From NCBI GenBank assembly GCA_025994075.1, contig JAMQGV010000026.1:1-64000 (forward strand): a stretch of 64,000 nt of DNA. The letters run 5' to 3'. The notes under the pieces were generated by a model. That model saw nothing but the letters and a program-made list of their open reading frames with translations. It searched no databases and was not told the origin of the DNA. A program made the position numbers and the translations under genes. Source of the stretch: Vicinamibacteria bacterium. GTDB lineage: Bacteria > Acidobacteriota > Vicinamibacteria > Fen-336. Each line of letters opens with the position of its first letter. Within the stretch, counting starts at the first letter, position 1. Positions 58,386 through 64,000 of this stretch are shown piece by piece.

Positions 58386-59759
58386 ATGGCGACGCGCTAC
58401 CGCTTCGACGGCTTCACGCTCTCCCCGGCCCGCCGGCTGCTCGCCCGCGACGGCCGCGCGGTGCCGCTGATCCCCCGCTACTTCGACCTGCTGGTACTGC
58501 TCGTCGAGCGCCGCGGGGAGGCGCTGCACCGGCGCGAGCTGATGGACCGGGTGTGGGCCGACGTCGTCGTCTCGGAGGGGGCGCTGACCCAGGCCGTGCG
58601 CACGCTGCGGCGCACGCTGGAGGCGGACGGCAGTGGTGCCGAGTTCATCCGCACGGTCTCGCGGCACGGCTACCAGTTCGCGCACGCCGTGATCGAGGAG
58701 CCCGACGCCGACGAGCCGCTGCCGGCGGCAGACCCGGGGCCGCCCTCGCCGCCGGCGGGCGTCGAGGAGCGACGCGCGGCGGCCCTCGCGCGCCTGCTCG
58801 ACGCAGCCACCGACGACGACGGGCGGCGCGAGGCCGCGGGCGAGCTGCACGCCCTCGGCACGGCGGCCGCGCTGTCAAGCCTGTCCGCCGACGCGGCCGG
58901 CGCGCGCGGCTGGGCGTACCTGCGCGACACGCGCTGGGAACACGCCGAGGCCGGCCGCGTGCCGGTGCTCGCCGCGCCCGGCGGCGCCCGGGCGTGGGCC
59001 GCACTGGCCGCGTTGCGCCTGCGGCGCGCGGTGCGCTTCGTCGGCGAGCGCTGGGCCGCCGCCAGCGCCGGCGGCGCTGCGGCCGGCGCGATCGCCGGCC
59101 TGCTCGGCGGCATCGTCCTCGCGATGCTGCGCGAGAGCCCGCTCGACGCGTCGCTGCTGCTGACGCTGCTGCTGGTCGGCGTCGTCATCGGCGGCCTCGG
59201 CGCCGCGGGCGTGGGCTGCGGCCTGGCAGCGGCCGAAGCCGCGGTGCGCTCGTGGCGCACCCTGGCCCTCGTGATCGGCGGCGCGCTCGGCGGGGCGCTG
59301 GTCGGTGCGGCCGCGCGGGGCCTCGCCCGCGGCCTGCTGCTCACCGTGTCCGGCGAAGACGTGGCCGCCATCGGCGGCGGCGTGGAGGGCCTCGTGATCG
59401 GGACCGCGGCCGGCCTCGCCTGGGGCTGGGGCACGCGCGGCGCCGAGGGTTTCCTGGCCGCGCCCCACGGGTGGCGTCGCGCGCGGCTCGCGCTCGGCAC
59501 GGGCCTCGCCTGTGCCGTGGCCGCCACGCTGCTGACGCTGGCCGGGGGAGCGCTGGGAGCCACCAGCCTGCACCGCCTGGCCGAGCGCTTTCCCGACTCC
59601 CGGGTCCGCCTCGACGCCATGGGCCGCCTCGCCGGCGAACCCGGGTTCGGCCCCCGCACCCGGGCCGGCCTCGGCGCCTGGGAGGGCCTCCTCTTCGGCG
59701 GCGGCCTGGCCTGGGGGCTGGCACGGCGGCCGCGCGAGCGCGCCCTCAGCGAGCCCTGA
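58386..59759 (+). CDS. CadC-like membrane-linked transcriptional regulator
   Basis: The 457-residue protein starts with an OmpR/PhoB-type winged helix (residues 1-105). It includes PLIPRYFDLLVLLVERRGE, the recognition helix in SEGALTQAVRTLRRTLE, and the wing IRTVSRHGYQFA. A Pro-rich linker and a helical region follow. The C-terminal half has about five Gly/Ala/Leu membrane segments, for example AGAIAGLLGGIVLAML and LLLTLLLVGVVIGGLGAAGVG. It probably senses a membrane or envelope signal and binds DNA without phosphorylation. The signal is not visible. Confidence 0.78.
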   Translation: MATRYRFDGFTLSPARRLLARDGRAVPLIPRYFDLLVLLVERRGEALHRRELMDRVWADVVVSEGALTQAVRTLRRTLEADGSGAEFIRTVSRHGYQFAHAVIEEPDADEPLPAADPGPPSPPAGVEERRAAALARLLDAATDDDGRREAAGELHALGTAAALSSLSADAAGARGWAYLRDTRWEHAEAGRVPVLAAPGGARAWAALAALRLRRAVRFVGERWAAASAGGAAAGAIAGLLGGIVLAMLRESPLDASLLLTLLLVGVVIGGLGAAGVGCGLAAAEAAVRSWRTLALVIGGALGGALVGAAARGLARGLLLTVSGEDVAAIGGGVEGLVIGTAAGLAWGWGTRGAEGFLAAPHGWRRARLALGTGLACAVAATLLTLAGGALGATSLHRLAERFPDSRVRLDAMGRLAGEPGFGPRTRAGLGAWEGLLFGGGLAWGLARRPRERALSEP

Positions 59760-59817
59760 GCCAACCCTCACATCTCGCTCAGGCCCCCGTGGCCGCCGCG
59801 GCCGAACGTGGCCGGGC

Positions 59818-60303
59818 ATGGAACTCACGCTGCTGCCGTCGCTCCACCGCCTCGGGGCGTTCCGGGGGGAACTCCGCATCGAGTCCGCCGCGCCACTCGA
59901 GTGGATCGACCTTACAGCCCGGGTCGAGGACTTCGTCCGCCGCTCCGGCCTGTCGGCGGGCCTGGTCAACGTCCAGGTCCGCCACACGACCGCCGGGATC
60001 GTGGTCAACGAGGACGAGCCGCTGCTGCGCGAGGACCTCGAGGCCCTGCTCGAGCGGGTGGCCCCGCGGGCCCTGCCCTATGCCCACGACCAGATCCACC
60101 TCCGGCCCGGGGTCCCGCCCGACGAGCGGCCGAACGGCCACTCGCACGCGAAGTCGCTGTTCCTGCGCGCCTCGGAGTCGATCAACGTCGCGGACGGCGA
60201 ACTCCAGCTCGGCCGCTGGCAGCGGGTGTTCCTGCTCGAGCTCGACGGACCGCGCGAGCGCCTCGTGTCGCTGATGGCCCTCGGCCTGGGCGCGGGGGCG
60301 TGA
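59818..60303 (+). CDS. YjbQ / UPF0047 family protein
   Basis: The 161-residue protein matches YjbQ in length and motifs: LVNVQVRHTTAGIVVNEDEP, NGHSHAKSLFLRASESINVADGELQLGRWQRVFLLELDGPRER. The conserved HTTA, NGHSHAK and LG-WQ parts are complete. YjbQ-type proteins have weak thiamine-phosphate synthase activity in vitro; their main role is uncertain. Its stop overlaps the radical SAM start, so the two are coupled. Confidence 0.9.
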   Translation: MELTLLPSLHRLGAFRGELRIESAAPLEWIDLTARVEDFVRRSGLSAGLVNVQVRHTTAGIVVNEDEPLLREDLEALLERVAPRALPYAHDQIHLRPGVPPDERPNGHSHAKSLFLRASESINVADGELQLGRWQRVFLLELDGPRERLVSLMALGLGAGA

Positions 60304-61708
60304 AGGTCAAGCTGATCCTGCCGGCCCTGACCGAGGCGACGAGCCCCTTCTTCAGGCCGATCAAGTACTCGCTGTTCCCGCCGCTCGGCCTGGCCACGCT
60401 GGCGGCGCACCTCGCACCCGACGACGAGGTGGCCCTCTGCGACGAGCACGTCGAGGCGCTGGACCTCGACGACGAGCCCGACCTGGTCGCGATCGAGGCC
60501 TACGTCACCTCGGCGCGGCGCGCCTACGCGATCGCCGACCACTACCGCGGTCGCGGGGCCCACGTGGCGATCGGCGGACTGCACCCCACGTCGCTCCCGG
60601 GCGAAGCCGCCGCCCACGCCGACACCGTGTTCGTGGGCCCGGGCGAAGACACCTGGCCCCGCTTCCTCGAGGACCTCCGGAACGGCCGCCCCGGCCGTCT
60701 CTATCGATCCACGTCGCGCACCCTGCACGGGCAGCCGCCGCCGCGCCGCGACCTGATCCGTCGCGAGCTCTACCTGGTGCCGAACTCGATCGTCGTCTCC
60801 CGCGGCTGTCCCCATCGCTGCGACTTCTGCTACAAGGAGGCGTTCTTCGCGGGCGGGCGGTCGTTCTACCTGCAGCGGGTCGACGAGGCTCTCGCCGAGA
60901 TCGAGCGGCTCCCCGGGCGCCACCTCTACTTCCTCGACGACCACCTCTTCGGCGACCCGCGCTTCGCCGCAGCGCTCTTCGACGGCATGCGCGGCATGGG
61001 CCGGCTGTGGCAGGCGGCGTCCACCGTCGACGCCGTGCTGCGCCCCGGACTGCTCGAGAAGGCCGTCGCCTGCGGCCTGCGGAGCCTGTTCGTCGGCTTC
61101 GAGACGCTCGACGCCGAGTCGCTCCGGAGCCACGCCAAGCGCCAGAACCTGCGCCAGGACTACGCCGCGGCCGTGCGCCGCCTGCACGACCAGGGCGTGA
61201 TGGTGAACGCCAGCTTCGTGTTCGGCACGGATGCCCACGACGAGACGGTGTTCGAGCGCACCGTCGACTGGGCGGTCGGGCAGGGCGTCGAAACCGCGAC
61301 CTTCCACGTGCTGACGCCCTACCCCGGCACCGCACTGCACGCGCGCCTGCGCGCCTGCGGGCCGAGGGCCGGTTGCTGCACGAGGACTGGGACCGCTACG
61401 ACACCCGCCACGCGGTGTTCCAGCCCGCCCGCATGAGCCCCGAGCGGCTCGAGCGCGGATACCGCTGCGCCTACCGGGAGTTCTATCGCTGGGGATCCCT
61501 CTTCCGCGGGGCGGCCACGAAACCGGACCTGCGCGGCGCGGTGCGACACCTCGCCTACGCCGCCGGCTGGAAGAAGTTCGAGCCCGTGTGGGACCTGCTG
61601 ATCCGGTTGCGGCGGGCCGGGATGGCGCTGCCGGTGCTCGAACGGGTGCTCGCGGGCTCGCCGCCCAACGAGCGGAGATCGCGATCCGTCGAGGCCGCTG
61701 CGGCCTGA
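60300..61708 (+). pseudogene. B12-binding radical SAM protein, frameshifted by an 8-bp duplication
   Basis: From GTG 60300 the frame encodes a B12-binding Rossmann domain (PPLGLATLAAHL, CDEHVEALDL), then a radical SAM core with the cluster motif RGCPHRCDFCYK (CxxxCxxC). After LHARLRA near 61350 the frame breaks, and the expected sequence EGRLLHEDWDRYDTRHAVF continues in another frame to 61708. The cause is a perfect tandem copy of CGCGCCTG at 61342-61349 and 61350-61357; deleting one copy restores one frame of about 466 residues. The catalytic parts lie before the break. It is either a mutation or a sequencing artefact. Confidence 0.82.
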
Positions 61709-61717
61709 AACGGGAAC

Positions 61718-61752
61718 GGCCGGCGCGGCCCCCTGACGGGACCGCGCCGGCC
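61718..61752. terminator. bidirectional hairpin terminator
   Basis: GGCCGGCGCGG and CCGCGCCGGCC form an 11-bp stem with a 13-base loop, midway between the convergent radical SAM and glutamate dehydrogenase genes. No long T-run follows on either side. Confidence 0.55.
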
Positions 61753-61762
61753 GGGGAGAACT

Positions 61763-64000
61763 CTAGAAGCCCAGCTTCTTGCCGAGCGTGGCGATCGCCT
61801 TCGCGGCGTCGGCGGAACCGCCGGTCAGCTTCTTGCGGACGACGTCCGCCAGCGCGTCCTGCAGTTCGACGAGCGCCGGGTGGGTCTCGCCGGCGGGACG
61901 GCCCGCCGCCAGGATCCGCTCGCGCAGGTCGCGGGCGCCGGCGCGATCGGCCTCGACGTAGGCCGCCACGACGTCCGCGAACGACGCCTTCGCCGCGGCC
62001 ATCGTCTCCGGCACGAACAGGATGCCGGCGTTGTTGACGAGCTCGTTGACCAGGGTGGTGCCGACGATCTCGCGCCGCAGCGGGTGGGACGTGAAGTGCT
62101 CGCGGAAGCGCTCGCGCAGCAGCCGCGGGAAGTACGCGTCGAGGTACGGCGCGCACAGCTCGCTCTCCGGGAGCTTCGACTCCAGGATCTGGTCGAACGC
62201 CCACATCTTGGTGATGCCGAGCAGCACGGCCAGCAGCGGCCGCGGCAGCCCGCGGTCGCGGCTGGGCAGCGCCAGCAGCTCGTCGCGGGTCGGGATCGCG
62301 TCGTCCTTGCGGTTGAGGATGCCGGCCGCCAGCATCTCCTCGATGCGGGCGACGTGGTCCTCGTAGCGCCGCGAGCTGCGCAGCGCGTCGAGGGTGATGG
62401 CGCGGGCCTGGTTGGCGTTGTCGGCCAGCACCAGGCCGCCGACCTCGTCGGTCATCTCGGCCAGGATGCGGTTGCGCTCGTCCTTGCCCTTGATGATCCC
62501 CTGCCGGACCAGCGGGTCGAGCAGGATCTTGATGTTGACCTCGTGGTCGGAGGTGTCGACGCCGCCGGAGTTGTCGAGGGCGTCGGTGTTGATCGAGCCG
62601 CCGGCGACCGCGAACTCGATGCGGCCGCGCTGGGTGAAGCCGAGGTTGCCGCCCTCGCCGACCGCCCGGCAGCGCAGGTCCTTGCCGGTGATGCGGATGC
62701 GGTCGTTGGCGCGGTCGCCGACCTGGGCGTCGGTCTCGGCGGACGAGCGCACGTAGGTGCCGATGCCGCCGTTGTAGAACAGGTCGACCTTCGCGGTCAG
62801 GATCTTCTTGACCAGTTCCTCGCCCGACACCGTGTCGGACTCGAGGTCGAGCAGCTTCTTCATCTGCGGCGAGACCGGGATCGACTTGGCGGAGCGGTCG
62901 AAGATGCCGCCGCCGGCGCTGATCAGCGAGGCGTCGTAGTCGCGCCAGGTCGAGCGCGGCAGCTCGAACATCCGCTTGCGCTCGGCGTAGGACTTCGCGA
63001 TGTCCGGCTCCGGGTCCACGAAGATGTGCATGTGGTTGAAGGCGGCCACCAGCTTCATGACGGGCGACAGCAGGCAGCCGTTGCCGAAGACGTCGCCCGA
63101 CATGTCGCCGATGCCGACCGCCGTGAACGGCTCCTTCTGGATGTCCTGGCCCTGGTTGTGGAACAGGTGCTTGACGCACTCCCAGGCGCCGCGAGCCGTG
63201 ATGCCCATCTTCTTGTGGTCGTAGCCCGCGCTGCCGCCCGAGGCGAAGGCGTCGCCGAGCCAGAACCCGTACTGGGCCGAGACGCTGTTCGCGGTGTCGG
63301 ACAGGTGCGCGGTGCCCTTGTCGGCCGCGACGACCAGGTACGGGTCGTCGCCGTCGTGGCGGACGACGTCCGGCGGGTGCAGCACGGCGCCGTTCACGAT
63401 GTTGTCCGTGACGTCGAGCAGGCCCGAGATGAACTCGCGGTAGCGGTCGATCAGGTAGGCGTCGAGCGCCGGCCGCGCGGGCACGTCGCCCTTCAGCACG
63501 AAGCCGCCCTTGGAGCCGACCGGGACGATGATCGCGTTCTTGACCATCTGGGTCTTCATCAGGCCCAGGATCTCGGTCCGGAAGTCGTCGTGGCGGTCGG
63601 ACCAGCGCAGGCCGCCGCGGGCGACCTTGCCGCCGCGCAGGTGGATGCCCTCCAGCAGCCGCGAGTGCACGTAGATCTCGAACATCGGCCGCGGCGAGAC
63701 CATGCCCTCGACGTTGCGCGAGTCGACCTTGATCGAGATCACCGGCCGCTCGGGCCGCTGGTAGAAGTTGGTCCGCAGCGTGCACTGCATCAGGTTCTTG
63801 ACGCCGCGCAGGACCTCGTCCTCGGCCAGGCTGCTGACCGCCTCCAGGGCCTTGCGCACGTCCGCCGCCGCCGCCTCCATCGCCGCCGGGCGGTCGCCGG
63901 GCAGCTTCGGGTCGAAGCGGGCCGCGAACAGCGCGAACAGCGCGCCGGCCGCCGCCGGGTTGCGGGAGAACACGCCGCTGACCGTCTCGGCGTTGTAGGC
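61763..64000 (-). CDS. NAD-specific glutamate dehydrogenase, large type, N-terminal part outside window
   Basis: The visible C-terminal 745 residues run open to the window end with no stop; the family has about 1,600 residues. The catalytic region GGLRWSDRHDDFRTEILGLMKTQMVKNA and the lysine-rich VPVGSKGGFV are present. The NAD-binding part follows, with GIGDMSGDVFGNG and AVGEGGNLGFTQRGRIEFA. The enzyme oxidatively deaminates glutamate to 2-oxoglutarate with NAD and works catabolically in the cytoplasm. Its stop lies 11 bases from a strong hairpin. Glutamate produced by the pyrimidine aminotransferase step would be a possible substrate, but that is only a metabolic link. Confidence 0.95.
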   Translation of the reverse strand, partial: AYNAETVSGVFSRNPAAAGALFALFAARFDPKLPGDRPAAMEAAAADVRKALEAVSSLAEDEVLRGVKNLMQCTLRTNFYQRPERPVISIKVDSRNVEGMVSPRPMFEIYVHSRLLEGIHLRGGKVARGGLRWSDRHDDFRTEILGLMKTQMVKNAIIVPVGSKGGFVLKGDVPARPALDAYLIDRYREFISGLLDVTDNIVNGAVLHPPDVVRHDGDDPYLVVAADKGTAHLSDTANSVSAQYGFWLGDAFASGGSAGYDHKKMGITARGAWECVKHLFHNQGQDIQKEPFTAVGIGDMSGDVFGNGCLLSPVMKLVAAFNHMHIFVDPEPDIAKSYAERKRMFELPRSTWRDYDASLISAGGGIFDRSAKSIPVSPQMKKLLDLESDTVSGEELVKKILTAKVDLFYNGGIGTYVRSSAETDAQVGDRANDRIRITGKDLRCRAVGEGGNLGFTQRGRIEFAVAGGSINTDALDNSGGVDTSDHEVNIKILLDPLVRQGIIKGKDERNRILAEMTDEVGGLVLADNANQARAITLDALRSSRRYEDHVARIEEMLAAGILNRKDDAIPTRDELLALPSRDRGLPRPLLAVLLGITKMWAFDQILESKLPESELCAPYLDAYFPRLLRERFREHFTSHPLRREIVGTTLVNELVNNAGILFVPETMAAAKASFADVVAAYVEADRAGARDLRERILAAGRPAGETHPALVELQDALADVVRKKLTGGSADAAKAIATLGKKLGF

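Overview
The window is a very GC-rich bacterial chromosome segment with long codon-biased genes. It carries a complete recA, a tRNA-Phe gene, a large NAD-type glutamate dehydrogenase, a pyrimidine-catabolic operon, a CadC-like membrane regulator and a long carboxypeptidase-regulatory-repeat protein. This mix fits a soil or environmental Acidobacteriota-like lineage or another deep Gram-negative lineage. That placement is an inference with low confidence; no rRNA gene is present.

Layout. 0-2.8 kb holds a zinc-ribbon gene (cut by the window edge), a DciA/DUF721 gene, and a thiolase plus 3-hydroxyacyl-CoA dehydrogenase pair. 2.9-21.8 kb is an accessory and defence island. It contains an AbiEii-like nucleotidyltransferase pair, an orphan antitoxin beside a cut toxin, and a truncated MazE. 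It has one intact RelE-UvrD helicase and a shorter broken second copy of it. A ComF-like phosphoribosyltransferase is coupled to a SLOG-fold protein. A DNA-modification-associated pair follows (Nmad3 intact, Nmad2 broken in two places). A three-gene DUF262 / DUF3696-ATPase / unknown module comes next, then a complete type III restriction-modification system (Mod plus BPTD_3080-type Res). The island shows repeated duplication, deletion and frameshift scars, as expected of a defence-gene turnover zone.

21.8-32.1 kb is chromosomal backbone: a frameshifted membrane protein, two tandem paralogous membrane proteins, a methyltransferase, a TPR lipoprotein-like secreted protein, a YdjM-type membrane hydrolase, an ABM-fold protein, recA, and a 1,089-residue secreted repeat protein.

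32.14-48.15 kb is a phage-like integrated element of about 16 kb, inserted in tRNA-Phe(GAA) and bounded by 47-bp perfect direct repeats. It carries 22 tightly overlapping genes, all on the minus strand: two HTH/excisionase-like proteins, a gp10-like tail protein, a tape measure, an FtsH-peptidase-like protein, a RepA-like ATPase followed by an iteron-like repeat cluster, a TerS-like protein, a large terminase and a tyrosine integrase. I find no portal, capsid, protease, tail-fibre or lysis gene, although the genes look intact. That makes it a candidate phage satellite rather than a simple decayed prophage, and it is the most unusual object in the window.

48.2-56.0 kb is a co-directional operon for reductive pyrimidine degradation: beta-ureidopropionase-like amidase, PreA-like dihydropyrimidine dehydrogenase subunit, dihydropyrimidinase, NCS1 transporter, omega-amino-acid aminotransferase and methylmalonate-semialdehyde dehydrogenase. 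Together these would import a pyrimidine, open and hydrolyse the ring, and carry beta-alanine or beta-aminoisobutyrate to acyl-CoA. 56.0-64.0 kb holds a small inverted-repeat element, an FAD amine-oxidase-like protein, a helical repeat protein, a CadC-like regulator, YjbQ, a B12-binding radical SAM gene broken by an 8-bp tandem duplication, and the C-terminal half of the glutamate dehydrogenase.
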